This document shows positions 14,076 through 22,544 of a stretch of 33,181 nucleotides of DNA, piece after piece. The DNA is from Streptomyces turgidiscabies Car8. GTDB lineage: Bacteria > Actinomycetota > Actinomycetes > Streptomycetales > Streptomycetaceae. The notes under the pieces were generated by a model. The model saw only the letters and a list, made by a program, of their open reading frames with translations. It had not been told where the DNA came from and ran no database searches. A program made the translations under genes and the position numbers. Location: the NCBI RefSeq assembly GCF_000331005.1, contig NZ_AEJB01000362.1, forward strand, positions 1-33,181, given 5' to 3'. Numbering within the stretch: the first letter of the stretch is position 1; each line of letters opens with the position of its first letter.

Positions 14076-15746
14076 ATGAGCACCGAGCCAAAACTGGCAG
14101 AAGTGACCGAGCCCGGACCGGCGCAGAAGGCAGCGCCGAGTGCCGACCAGGCCGTCAAGGAGACCCTGGAGGACTACACCCTCCGCTTCGCGCCCCGCAG
14201 TTACCGCCGCTGGACACCGATGGTGGTGGCGACGACCGCGCTCGGCGGTATCGCCTACATGGCTGACTTCTCCATCGGCGCCGGCATCGGCCTGGCCCAC
14301 GGCACCGGCAACGCGCTGATCGCGATCGCCGTCGCCGCGGCCGTCATCTTCGTCACCGGATTCCCGCTCGCCTACTACGGCGCCCGCTACAACATCGACC
14401 TGGACCTGATCACCCGCGGTTCCGGCTTCGGCTACTACGGCTCGGTCCTCACCAGCGTCATCTTCGCCAGCTTCACGTTCATCTTCTTCGCCCTCGAAGG
14501 CTCGATCATGGCCCAGGGCCTGAAACTGGGCCTCGGACTACCGCTCTGGCTGGGCTACGCCGTCTCCACGCTGATGGTGATCCCGCTGGTCATCTACGGC
14601 ATGAAGGCGCTCAGCAAGCTCCAGGTGTGGACCACCCCCGTCTGGCTGGTCCTGATGGTCGCCCCGCTCGTCTACCTCATCTCCACCGACCCCGGCACGA
14701 TCGACCGCTTCCTCTCCTACGCCGGCACGAACGGCGAGGGCGGCATCAACACCGCGTCCGTGCTCCTGGGCGCCGGGGTGTGTCTGTCGCTGATCGCGCA
14801 GATCGGCGAGCAGATCGACTACCTGCGCTTCATGCCGCCCAAGACCGAGGCGAACAAGCGCACCTGGTGGACGGCCGTGATCATGGCCGGCCCCGGCTGG
14901 GTGGTGCTCGGCGCGCTGAAGCAGGCCATCGGAGTCTTCCTCGCCGTCTACATCCTCGCCAAGGTCGGCGCGGACGCGGCGCCCGAGCCGATCCAGCAGT
15001 TCAAGGGCGCCTTCGACGCGATGATGCCGTCCTGGCTGGTCCTCCCGCTGGCCGTGGCTCTCGTCGTGATCAGCCAGATCAAGATCAACGTGACGAACGC
15101 CTACTCCGGCTCGCTCGCCTGGACCAACTCCTTCACCCGTGTCACCAAGCACTACCCGGGCCGCATGATCTTCGTCCTGGTCAACCTCGGCTTCGCGCTC
15201 GCCCTGATGGAAGCCGACATGTTCAGCTTCCTCAACGACATCCTCGGCTTCTACTCGAACTGTGCCATCGCCTGGGTCGTCACCGTCGCGACCGACATCG
15301 GCGTCAACAAGTACCTGCTGAAGCTGTCCCCGCTCCAGCCGGAGTTCCGCCGGGGCATGCTCTACGCGGTCAACCCGGTGGGGGTGGTGGCCTTCGTCGC
15401 CGCGTCCGGGCTGTCCATCGCCATGTACTTCCACGCCCTGGGAGACACCCTCCAGCCGTACTCCCCCGTGGCCGCGGCCGTCATCGCCTTCGTCCTCACC
15501 CCGCTCATGGCGGTCGTCACCAAGGGCAGGTACTACCTGCGCCGCACCGACGACGGCATCGAAGAGCCACTGCTCGACACGGACGGCAACCCCAGCGCGG
15601 TGCCGTACGAGTGCCATGTGTGCCGACAGGAGTTCGAGCGCCCTGACGTGGCCGCCTGCCAGACGCACGACGCCGCCGTCTGCTCCCTCTGCCTGAGCAC
15701 CGACAAGGTCGGTGACCACGTACTGTCGGCGGCGCCCGCTGTCTGA
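14076..15746 (+). CDS. NCS1-family cytosine/purine permease with C-terminal Cys-rich (zinc-ribbon-like) tail
   Basis: A 556-aa membrane protein of the NCS1 nucleobase:cation symporter family (CodB-like). The ATG follows AAGGAGGCACGGT. About 12 transmembrane helices span residues 45-490; family features are the helix 1 region MADFSIGAGIGLAHGTGN, the RYNIDLDLITRGSGFGYYGS loop (in pieces), and SQIKINVTNAYSGSLAWTN in helix 8. It imports cytosine, a purine, or a related compound such as allantoin. Unusual is the tail after residue 505: C-x2-C-x11-C-x2-H-x4-C-x2-C (CHVC, AACQTH, CSLC), which looks able to bind zinc in the cytosol. Plain CodB proteins of about 420 residues lack it. A perfect shared terminator separates it from the GuaB1-type gene. 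Confidence 0.88.
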   Translation: MSTEPKLAEVTEPGPAQKAAPSADQAVKETLEDYTLRFAPRSYRRWTPMVVATTALGGIAYMADFSIGAGIGLAHGTGNALIAIAVAAAVIFVTGFPLAYYGARYNIDLDLITRGSGFGYYGSVLTSVIFASFTFIFFALEGSIMAQGLKLGLGLPLWLGYAVSTLMVIPLVIYGMKALSKLQVWTTPVWLVLMVAPLVYLISTDPGTIDRFLSYAGTNGEGGINTASVLLGAGVCLSLIAQIGEQIDYLRFMPPKTEANKRTWWTAVIMAGPGWVVLGALKQAIGVFLAVYILAKVGADAAPEPIQQFKGAFDAMMPSWLVLPLAVALVVISQIKINVTNAYSGSLAWTNSFTRVTKHYPGRMIFVLVNLGFALALMEADMFSFLNDILGFYSNCAIAWVVTVATDIGVNKYLLKLSPLQPEFRRGMLYAVNPVGVVAFVAASGLSIAMYFHALGDTLQPYSPVAAAVIAFVLTPLMAVVTKGRYYLRRTDDGIEEPLLDTDGNPSAVPYECHVCRQEFERPDVAACQTHDAAVCSLCLSTDKVGDHVLSAAPAV

Positions 15747-15773
15747 CACGCCATCACACCGACTGGTGGCACG

Positions 15774-15816
15774 ACGAAGGGCTCCCGCACGTAAGTACCT
15801 TGCGGGAGCCCTTCGT
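15774..15816. terminator. bidirectional terminator between permease and GuaB1-type gene
   Basis: A perfect 16-bp inverted repeat (15774-15789 with 15801-15816) with an 11-base loop, lying 28 bases after the permease stop and 30 bases beyond the minus-strand GuaB1-type stop at 15847. The arms end in ACGAAGG/CCTTCGT, and TGTTCCTCC follows on the plus strand. Symmetry and position suit termination of both genes. Confidence 0.85.
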
Positions 15817-15846
15817 TGTTCCTCCTGGTCGGGGCTCGGCAGCCTG

Positions 15847-17343
15847 TCAGGAGACTGTCGCCGGAGTGTCCCGCAGGGTGACGTTGGCGTGGCTCTCCTG
15901 GAAGCTCTGGTCCGACACGAGGGTCAGCCGGGCTGTGGACCGGAACTCCGGCAGGGTCCTGGAGCCGCAGGAGACCATCGTGGTCCTGAGCTTGGCGATA
16001 GTCAGGGCGAGCCCCTCATTGAGGTCGCCCGCGTAGGGGACGTAGCCGTCCACGCCTTCCTCGAAGACCAGCCCCTGGCCACCCTGACCGTAGCGCTGCC
16101 AGTTGCGGGCCCGGTTCGAGCCCTCGCCCCAGTACTCCTTCACGAAGCCGTCGCGCGTGGGGAGTTTCGCGCCCGCCGCCTGATCGAAGCGGGCGAAGTA
16201 ACGCCCCATCATGACGAAGTCGGCGCCCATCGCCAACGCCAGGGCCACGTGGTAGTCGTGCACCAGCCCGCCGTCGGAACAGACGGGCACGTACTCACCG
16301 GTGCGTTCCAGGAAGGCGTCCCGGGCCGCGGCGACGTCCAGCACGGCACTGGCCTGGCCCCGGCCGATGCCCTTCTGGTCCCGGGTGATGCAGATGGAGC
16401 CGCCGCCCACCCCGACCTTGACGAAGTCCGCTCCCGCCTCGGCGAGAAAGGTGAACGCCTCGCCGTCGACCACGTTGCCGCCGCCGACCGGGATCTCCGG
16501 ATAGTGCTTCTTCACCCAGGACAGGGCCTGCGCCTGCCAGTCGCTGTAGCCGTCGGACGAGTCGAAGCACAACGCGTCCGCACCCGCTTCCAACAGGGCC
16601 GGGACGCGGTCCTGATAGTCGTGGGTGTTGATCCCCGCACCCACCCGCAGTCGTTTGGCCGCGTCCACGACCTGGTTCGGGAAGCGCTTGTGGTCCGCGT
16701 AGTCGGAACGGAACACGATGTGTTGCAGGTGCCCCTCGGTGTCCAGCACCGGAAGGCAGTCCAGTCGGCCGTCCCACAGCCTCGCGTTGGCTTCGGAAAG
16801 CGTGATGTCGGGCCCGGCGTGGGCCAGTTCGGCGACCGCGGTCATCCGGCCGCCGACGGGCCCGTCCAGATCATGACGCTGGGGATGGAAGTCCCGGGAG
16901 GTCACCAGGCCGAGCAGGCGCCCGGTGGCGGTTCCGTCATGGGTGACCGCGGCGGTGCTGTGACCTGTGCGGCGCATGACGTCGACCAGGAGGCTCAGGC
17001 TGTCGTCGGGACGGACGTTCGTGTCGCTGGTGACGAACCCGGCCTTGAAGTTCTTCACCTGACGGACTGCCGCGGCCTGGTCAGCGATCGGCTGGTTGTG
17101 GTGGAGGAAGCTGAGGCCGCCGTTTCGCGCGAGGGCGATCGCGAGGTCCGGTGTGCTGACGGCCTGCATGATCGCGGAGGTGAACGGGGAGTGCAGCTCG
17201 ATCGCCGACGCCTCGCCCGCGATGTGCCGGACCAGGGACGTGCGCAGGTCGACGGTCTCCGCCGAGCAGTCGGTCCGTGTCCGGTTGGGCAGAAGCAGAA
17301 ACTCGTTGAACGTCCGTGAGACCTCGGCGATGATCTGTGCCAC
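15847..17343 (-). CDS. guaB1: GuaB1-type IMPDH/GMP reductase family protein
   Basis: A 498-aa cytosolic enzyme of the IMP dehydrogenase/GMP reductase family, GuaB1 subgroup of actinobacteria. The GTG at 17343 has AGGAGGAACGA before it, favouring it over the longer frame to 17454. The (beta/alpha)8 barrel is interrupted by a CBS pair at about residues 95-220 (DSLSLLVDVMRRTGHSTAAV; later CLPVLDTEGHLQHIV). The catalytic loop is GVGGGSICITRDQKGIGRGQ with Cys318; the phosphate-binding VCSDGGLVHDYHVALALAMGAD stretch (in pieces) and MMGRYFARF follow. Mycobacterial GuaB1 has been reported to be a GMP reductase rather than an IMP dehydrogenase, so conversion of GMP to IMP is the likelier reaction. CBS domains suggest control by adenine/guanine nucleotides. 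Its convergent neighbour is a nucleobase permease. Confidence 0.88.
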   Translation of the reverse strand: MAQIIAEVSRTFNEFLLLPNRTRTDCSAETVDLRTSLVRHIAGEASAIELHSPFTSAIMQAVSTPDLAIALARNGGLSFLHHNQPIADQAAAVRQVKNFKAGFVTSDTNVRPDDSLSLLVDVMRRTGHSTAAVTHDGTATGRLLGLVTSRDFHPQRHDLDGPVGGRMTAVAELAHAGPDITLSEANARLWDGRLDCLPVLDTEGHLQHIVFRSDYADHKRFPNQVVDAAKRLRVGAGINTHDYQDRVPALLEAGADALCFDSSDGYSDWQAQALSWVKKHYPEIPVGGGNVVDGEAFTFLAEAGADFVKVGVGGGSICITRDQKGIGRGQASAVLDVAAARDAFLERTGEYVPVCSDGGLVHDYHVALALAMGADFVMMGRYFARFDQAAGAKLPTRDGFVKEYWGEGSNRARNWQRYGQGGQGLVFEEGVDGYVPYAGDLNEGLALTIAKLRTTMVSCGSRTLPEFRSTARLTLVSDQSFQESHANVTLRDTPATVS

Positions 17344-17964
17344 TCGTTCCTCCTGACCTGTCGGCCGGGGCCCGGCTGCCCCGCCGTGAGGATCGCGCCC
17401 GTGTTCCGGAGCCCGGGCAGACAGGGATCGGCATGGCGGCAGTGGAGATGCCACAAGCCGCGGCAGAGCCCTGACCGGCCCGTGGATCGAACGGGGTGCG
17501 GTCGTGACCTGGCACCCTATCGATCAACTCGGCCACCGCACGAATCGTGACCGTTGCCGGTAACCGCCGCCCCTGGCCCTCGCTCCAGCCCCTACCCCGC
17601 GCGTTGCGGGCGGTGCGTGCCGGGATGCCGGGGCGGGCGACTTTCCGGGTCGTGCTGTGCGTCAAGATCGACAACTTCCTTTCGGCTCGCGGGCGTCGAC
17701 GGCTCCCGTGGTTCGGGCCGTGTCGAGCCGCGTGGTCGCGCGGCGTACGCCCTCGGCTTCCTCCGATGCCGGCTACCTGACCAAGCCCCGGCCGTGCGGA
17801 AGCGGTCGGTCGGTGCGTCGGCGTCTCGAAGTACCCGGTCAGGCGGTGCTTGCCCGAGTCTTGAGAGACGTTTTACGTGGTGTCCGCAACCGCGACGCTC
17901 GCCGCCGCTGTCTGACAGTGTGTCGGGCCCGTCAGGGCCGAAGAGCGAGAGAGCGGGGCAGTTC
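17344..17964. other. intergenic region between divergent genes (621 bases)
   Basis: This holds the promoters of the GuaB1-type gene (minus) and the L,D-transpeptidase gene (plus). Open frames run through it on both strands but have Arg/Ser/Pro-rich content and no recognisable domain. Near the transpeptidase side, 17868-17880 has a short ACGT-TTT-ACGT inverted repeat in a less GC-rich patch, a possible promoter or operator. No RNA gene was recognised. Confidence 0.45.
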
Positions 17965-18957
17965 GTGCGACGGCGCAAAGGCGGCATAGGGATCGCACTC
18001 GTCACAGGTGTGATGCTGGTGGGCGCGAGTGCCTGCGGCGGTGGCGGCAGTGACAGGGCGAGCGGCGGTGGTGACGACGCGAAGGCGTCGGGGAAGCCGA
18101 GTGCGAGTTCCTCGCCGTCACCGAAGAAGCCCGCGGGCCCCCCGATGCTGCTGGAGACCATCACCCCTCAGACGGGAACCACGGTAGGCGTGGCCATGCC
18201 GATATCCGTGGTCTTCACCAACCCGGTGGCGGCAAAAGCCCGGGCCACGGTGGAGAAGCACATGAAGGTGAGCGCCTCGCAACCGGTGGCCGGCGCCTGG
18301 CACTGGTTCGGCGACCAGCGCGCCGACTGGCGCCCGAAGACGTACTGGCCCTCCGGCACCACGGTGAAGATCGACGCCGACATGACGGGCGTCAGCAACG
18401 GCAACGGGCGCTTCGGCGTGCACGGCTACACCCACACCTTCAAGATCGGTGACGACGTCCGCGCGGATGTCTCGGTGACCGGTCACACCATGAAGGTGAC
18501 CCGGAACGGCGCGCCGGTGCGCACCCTGTCGATCAATGCGGGCAGCGCCCAGTATCCGACGTGGAACGGCACGATGGCCGTCATCGACAAGCAGGAGAAG
18601 GTCCACATGACCTCCTGCAGTGTCGGGATCAGCTGCGACAAGGGCAGCCCCGACTACTACGATCTGACGCTGCCGTGGGACGTGCACCTGACCCAGTCCG
18701 GCACCTACGTGCACTACTCGACCGGCGACCCGAATCCGGGCAGCGGCAGTGCCCGCGGCTCGCACGGCTGCGTCCACCTGTCCATGTCGGACGCCAAGTG
18801 GTTCTACGGCCAGGTCAAGCAGGGCGATCCCGTCACCGTCACCGGCTCACCCCGCGCCAAGGCCTCGCCCGACAACGGCTACGCGGACTTCAACCTCGAA
18901 TGGGACCAGTGGCTCGCGGGCAGCGCCTCCGGGGAGGACACCACCGCGACGCTGTGA
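17965..18957 (+). CDS. L,D-transpeptidase lipoprotein (YkuD domain)
   Basis: A 330-aa exported cell-wall enzyme that makes 3-3 crosslinks in peptidoglycan or attaches proteins to it. A GTG at 17965 starts a lipoprotein signal: basic RRRK, a hydrophobic core, and lipobox ASAC with Cys24 to be lipidated. A Gly-rich, Ser/Pro/Lys linker (residues 25-60) spans the wall. Residues about 60-160 match the Ig-like domain seen in actinobacterial Ldt proteins (ending HGYTHTFKIGD). The YkuD domain follows, with HYSTGDPNPGSGSARG then SHGCVHLSMSDA: catalytic His267-Gly-Cys269. The C-terminal extension with paired Trp residues (EWDQWLAG) is usual for mycobacterial-type Ldts. Only 15 bases separate its stop from that of the convergent SLOG gene. 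Confidence 0.92.
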   Translation: MRRRKGGIGIALVTGVMLVGASACGGGGSDRASGGGDDAKASGKPSASSSPSPKKPAGPPMLLETITPQTGTTVGVAMPISVVFTNPVAAKARATVEKHMKVSASQPVAGAWHWFGDQRADWRPKTYWPSGTTVKIDADMTGVSNGNGRFGVHGYTHTFKIGDDVRADVSVTGHTMKVTRNGAPVRTLSINAGSAQYPTWNGTMAVIDKQEKVHMTSCSVGISCDKGSPDYYDLTLPWDVHLTQSGTYVHYSTGDPNPGSGSARGSHGCVHLSMSDAKWFYGQVKQGDPVTVTGSPRAKASPDNGYADFNLEWDQWLAGSASGEDTTATL

Positions 18958-18972
18958 CGCACACCGTTGCCC

Positions 18973-19458
18973 TCACCTGCGGGCGGCGCCTGCCGGCCAC
19001 ACCACGTCCACGGGGATGCCCTGCTCGCGGGCGGCGAGGACCGCGTCGGCGGTGCCGCCGCCCTTACCGCTCGGGCCTTCCCCGTTCCAGACCGCCACAA
19101 GCCGCTCGGCGCGCTCCAGCAGAACGGCGTTGGCCGCCTCGTATGCTTCCCGGCCTGCGGACTCGTAAGGCAGTACGACCACTTCGTCGGCTACGTCGAG
19201 CAGGTGGTCGAACAGCGGCGCGTAATCGGCGTGGACATGGCGTCGGCGGTAGTCCCGGGAGGGGATGACGGCGACCAGACGCCCGTCGGCGGCGAGGGCG
19301 GCTTCGGCGAACAGGGAGTCTGCGCCTTCGGCGAGGCAGGAGACGGCGACGAGGTTGCCGTCGGCATAGCGCCGGAGCAGCTCGCTCAAGGCACTGCGGA
19401 CCAGGTCCGTGGTGTCGTCCGTCAGGTCCATGTGCCCGGTCACCGCGAGGATCGCCAC
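18973..19458 (-). CDS. SLOG-superfamily (LOG/DprA-like Rossmannoid) protein
   Basis: A 161-aa soluble protein starting at the GTG at 19458 (AAAGGACGGGG upstream). The pattern fits the SLOG superfamily of nucleotide-binding Rossmannoid domains: a first strand AILAVTGHMDL ending in a Gly, a second strand LVAVSCLAEGADSLFAEAAL with Gly-Ala-Asp, a third strand RLVAVIPSRDY, a helix AYEAANAVLLERAERLVAVW, and a glycine-rich GKGGGTADAV segment followed by a last strand PVDVVWP. In the wider family such domains sense or process nucleotide-derived signals (NAD/ADP-ribose type, cytokinin riboside monophosphate). It lies 101 bases after a RipA/SLATT-like membrane protein gene on the same strand, so the two are likely one operon. 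The exact ligand is unknown. Confidence 0.75.
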   Translation of the reverse strand: MAILAVTGHMDLTDDTTDLVRSALSELLRRYADGNLVAVSCLAEGADSLFAEAALAADGRLVAVIPSRDYRRRHVHADYAPLFDHLLDVADEVVVLPYESAGREAYEAANAVLLERAERLVAVWNGEGPSGKGGGTADAVLAAREQGIPVDVVWPAGAARR

Positions 19459-19559
19459 GGTCCCCGTCCTTTCAGCGTGGCCGCGGGGTACGGCTCGCGG
19501 TGATCATACGGGGCACCCCTGCCAATCGGAGGCGTGTTCGAGCGACAGGGCGTGCGTGA

Positions 19560-20072
19560 TCACATGGTCACCACGCCGCCGAAGCCGAGGAGATAGGCGG
19601 CGGCGAAGGTGACCGGCACCCACTGCTCGACGTGGGTCAACGGCTGGTACTTGCGCCAGTCACGGCCCTCCCCGAGTGCTCCCCACTCCGCGCGGGAGTA
19701 CGCGAAGGCCGGCAGCCGCTTTTCCAAGGCCCCGATCACCGCGTACTTGGCACTGTTGAGCTGCCTGTACGAGCGGACCATGACGAACCAGGCGGCGCAC
19801 TGCGCGAGCAGGATCACCAGCCCCGCGACCGACAGCCAGACCGAGACCCGCGTCCTCGCGCCGTCAGAGATCGCCGCGACGACCGCCACGACCGCACTGT
19901 TGAGGGACAGGAAGAAGGTGTTGGTCAAGGTCCGTCGCGAACTGACCCGGTCGGCCATCTCCACACAGAGTTTGTACTGCTCCAGCACTGCCTGCCGGTA
20001 GCGTTCGTCGGCCTCCGTGTAGTCGGCGGCCGTGACATCCGTGTTCCACAACGCGTCCCCGATGTCGCCCAT
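19560..20072 (-). CDS. RipA/SLATT-like small membrane protein
   Basis: A 170-aa membrane protein. The ATG at 20072 is chosen because the segment upstream (open to 20396) is Pro/Ser/Arg-rich and unlike the rest; the ribosome binding site is weak (GGTGG). Residues 1-50 form an amphipathic helical region with YRQAVLEQYKLCVEMADRVS. Two close helices follow (about 51-70 and 76-102), then a soluble segment with FAYSRAEWGALGEGRDWRKY, and a C-terminal hydrophobic helix (about 150-169). This plan resembles RipA-family octameric membrane proteins and the SLATT (SMODS and SLOG-associating two-transmembrane) effectors that Burroughs and colleagues described from genome comparisons as predicted pore-forming partners of SLOG proteins. 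Here a SLOG gene does follow. Assignment is from memory of the family pattern. Confidence 0.65.
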   Translation of the reverse strand: MGDIGDALWNTDVTAADYTEADERYRQAVLEQYKLCVEMADRVSSRRTLTNTFFLSLNSAVVAVVAAISDGARTRVSVWLSVAGLVILLAQCAAWFVMVRSYRQLNSAKYAVIGALEKRLPAFAYSRAEWGALGEGRDWRKYQPLTHVEQWVPVTFAAAYLLGFGGVVTM

Positions 20073-20099
20073 GCCACCAGGATGCCGATGTCCATGGGG

Positions 20100-20118
20100 C
20101 GGCGAATCCGATTCGCCG
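20100..20118. promoter_or_regulatory. perfect inverted repeat upstream of the RipA/SLATT-like gene
   Basis: CGGCGAATC and GATTCGCCG (20100-20108 and 20110-20118) are perfect 9-base arms around a single C, lying 28-46 bases upstream of the start at 20072. Arms with almost no spacer are poor hairpins but good sites for a dimeric repressor, so an operator is the simplest reading. Confidence 0.5.
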
Positions 20119-20208
20119 AGTTCACCGTGGAAAGCGGGCAATTGTGCATGCCTCAGCGTGGATGCCGTCGAAGCTGCGTCACAGGGCAGGTCCCTCCAGG
20201 AATCCCCG

Positions 20209-21519
20209 TCAGCGCCCGGGAGTGATCCGTCCCGTCCTCGACGGGCGTGAGGCGTCGGTGAGGTCGGCGCCGGTGGCGGCGTCACGCTGGGATTGGGCGG
20301 TGCCACGCCAGTCCAGGCACATGACGGTCGCGTCGTCCTGGAGGTGGCCGTGGTTGGCGTCGACGATCGCCGCGACGAGGGCGCGCGAGGCTTCACGGGG
20401 ATGCAGGGCGCGGGTGCGGACGATCAGGCCGGGCAGATCGAGGCTGCCCGCGTTGCGCTCCAGCATGCCGTCGGTGAGCATCACCAGCCGGTCGCCGGGA
20501 CACAGGTCCAGCGACTGGACCTGGTAGGTGTGCGGGGCGGGGAAGCCGAACGGCGTGTCGATCCTCGGGGTCATTTCCTGAACCCGGCCGTCCCGCATCC
20601 GTAACGGCCAGGGGTGGCCCGCATTGATGAATTCGGCTTTGCCGTCGGACAGGCTGATGCGCAGGAGTTGGCCGGTGACGTAGCCCTTGCGGCCGTGTTC
20701 GCGCACGGCCTCGTCGGCCTGGCGGGCCTGTTCGGCAAGGTCCGCGCCTGCTCGCCGCGCCCGTCGCAGGGCGCCCACCAGGAGGGTGGCCAGCAGCGCG
20801 GCCTCGACGTCGTGCCCCATGGCGTCGGTGACGGAGAGCTGGACGGTGTCCCGGTCGATCACGTAGTCGAAGGTGTCCCCGCCGACGTGGTCGGCCGGCT
20901 CCAGTGCCCCGGCGACCGCGAACTGTGCGGCCTCGCACGCCAGCGACGGGGGGAGCAGCCGGTGTTGGATCTCCGCGGCCAGGCTCAGCGGGATGGTGCG
21001 GCGGCCCCACTGGTACACGTCGGTGAAGGACCGGTTCGCGATGACGATGTACGCCAGAGCGTGCGCGGTCTCGCCGATCTCCCGCATCACCTCCGTGTCC
21101 GGCGTCGCGGGCAGGAACAGTTCGAGGAGTCCGATGGCGTCCCCGCGGTTGGTCACGGGAGCGACGATCCGTACCCGCGCGCCCTCGCCCTGGTCCTCCA
21201 TGCTGGGCCGCTGGGTGCGGATCACGTCGTCGTACAGGGTGCCCCTCAGCGTGATCCGCCGGGCGGGTTCGTCCGTGTCGACATTGCCCGCGGCTCCCAG
21301 CCGTACGACTGAGCTGCCGGTGAAGTCGGTGATGAGGAACGACACCGACACGGCCCCGAGGTTCTCCTTGAGTACGCGGGCGACCACGTCGAGCGATTCC
21401 ACCGGCGCCGCGGCCTCCGCCGCCTCCAGTGTCCCCGCCAGTGTCGTCGTCCTGTCTCGGCGGCCTGCGCTCCCGGGTGGACGAGAGGCTCGCTCGCCGT
21501 CAGGCCCTCGTGCGGTCAC
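20209..21519 (-). CDS. GAF + SpoIIE-type PP2C phosphatase
   Basis: A 436-aa soluble protein. The GTG at 21519 has GAGGAG five bases upstream. Residues about 30-175 form a GAF-like sensor domain (VVARVLKENLGAVSVSFLI; RIVAPVTNRGDAIGLLEL). After a linker helix (SLAAEIQHRLLPP, the usual entry to SpoIIE/RsbU phosphatases), residues about 195-405 are the PP2C-like domain: GGDTFDYV, TDAMGHDVEAALLA, LTDGMLERN and LQDDATVMCLDW carry the metal-binding Asp residues. Such enzymes dephosphorylate anti-anti-sigma (STAS) proteins in partner-switching control of alternative sigma factors. A close paralogue lies at 23802-24995 and an anti-sigma-type ATPase between them. The signal bound by the GAF domain is unknown. 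Confidence 0.9.
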   Translation of the reverse strand: MTARGPDGERASRPPGSAGRRDRTTTLAGTLEAAEAAAPVESLDVVARVLKENLGAVSVSFLITDFTGSSVVRLGAAGNVDTDEPARRITLRGTLYDDVIRTQRPSMEDQGEGARVRIVAPVTNRGDAIGLLELFLPATPDTEVMREIGETAHALAYIVIANRSFTDVYQWGRRTIPLSLAAEIQHRLLPPSLACEAAQFAVAGALEPADHVGGDTFDYVIDRDTVQLSVTDAMGHDVEAALLATLLVGALRRARRAGADLAEQARQADEAVREHGRKGYVTGQLLRISLSDGKAEFINAGHPWPLRMRDGRVQEMTPRIDTPFGFPAPHTYQVQSLDLCPGDRLVMLTDGMLERNAGSLDLPGLIVRTRALHPREASRALVAAIVDANHGHLQDDATVMCLDWRGTAQSQRDAATGADLTDASRPSRTGRITPGR

Positions 21520-21668
21520 AACGACTCCTCATCCTCGATGATGCCCGGGACCCGCCCGCGCCGGATGCGCGAAGGACCTGTGCCTCACCCGCTGGCGGAC
21601 AGGTCACATTGCACCACGGGTCCCAGGAACCGCCCCGGGTGCTGTGTCTCGGCATGCCACGGTCGCGC

Positions 21669-22469
21669 TCATGTGGCTGCCAGGAGGATGGCGGAGTAGT
21701 GCGAGGTGAAGGCCGCGATGGTCAGGGCGTGGAAGACCTCGTGGAAACCGAACCAGGCCGGTGAGGGGTCGGGGCGCTTGAGTCCGTAGACGACGGCGCC
21801 CGCGGTGTAGAGGAGACCGCCCGTGATGACGAGGACGACGACCGCGGTGCCGCCGGTGTGCGCGAAGTCGGGCAGGTAGAAGACGGCCACCCAGCCCAGG
21901 GCGATGTAACACGGGGTGTAGAGCCACCGAGGAGCCCCGATCCACAGGATGCGGAAGGCGATGCCGGCCAGGGCGCCCGCCCAGACCACGGCCAGCAGCA
22001 CCGGTTGCTGACGCTCGGGCAGCAGGAGTACCGCCAACGGCGTGTACGTACCGGCGATGATCAGGAAGATGTTCGCGTGGTCGAGCCGCCGCAGGACCGC
22101 TTCCCCGCGCGGACCCCACGTGCCGCGGTGGTAGACCGCGCTGGTGCCGAACAGCAGGCAGGACGACACCGCGTACACCGAGCAGGCGGCCACTGCCGCG
22201 GCCGAGCGCGAAATGGCGATCAGGACGAGACCGCCGACCAGCGAGAGCGGGAACACGCCGGCGTGCAGCCAGCCGCGCATCCTCGGCTTCAGTGCGGCGG
22301 CGGCGCGCTCCGCACCGCCTTTGTGGCCTCCGGGCGGCTGTCCGTCAGTTGGCGGGCCGGGTACGCCGGAAGGCGCGTCGACCGTCCGGATGCGCGGGGC
22401 GTCGGGGGTGGCGCCGGGGCCGGACTGGGACTTCCCTCCGGGTGCCGGCTGTATGTTGTCGGCGATCAT
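21669..22469 (-). CDS. trhA: hemolysin III / TrhA (PAQR-type) membrane protein
   Basis: A 266-aa protein with about seven transmembrane helices in residues 65-265 after a 60-residue Pro/Gly-rich cytosolic N-terminus that is longer than usual. Family metal-site motifs are visible: SAVYHRGTWG (His after the second helix), RRLDHANIFLII (Asp-His), and FGFHEVFHALTI (two His near the end), which together form the zinc site of the PAQR/hemolysin III family. In bacteria TrhA has been tied to membrane fluidity and energetics; direct hemolysis is doubtful. It lies 75 bases downstream of the MerR-like gene on the same strand and may be co-transcribed with it. The ATG at 22469 has only a weak GAGCG ribosome binding site; a later start is possible. 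Confidence 0.88.
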   Translation of the reverse strand: MIADNIQPAPGGKSQSGPGATPDAPRIRTVDAPSGVPGPPTDGQPPGGHKGGAERAAAALKPRMRGWLHAGVFPLSLVGGLVLIAISRSAAAVAACSVYAVSSCLLFGTSAVYHRGTWGPRGEAVLRRLDHANIFLIIAGTYTPLAVLLLPERQQPVLLAVVWAGALAGIAFRILWIGAPRWLYTPCYIALGWVAVFYLPDFAHTGGTAVVVLVITGGLLYTAGAVVYGLKRPDPSPAWFGFHEVFHALTIAAFTSHYSAILLAAT

Positions 22470-22544
22470 GCGCTCGTGTTCTTGAAGGTCGGCGGCTTGG
22501 ACACCGGCGGTCTGCAGCGGCCTCGCGTGGTCGCGGACCGCGGG

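Noticed and set aside
15712..17319. 535-codon plus-strand frame antisense to the GuaB1-type gene
   Set aside because: Shadow of a strongly coding minus-strand gene; no domain and no ribosome binding site.
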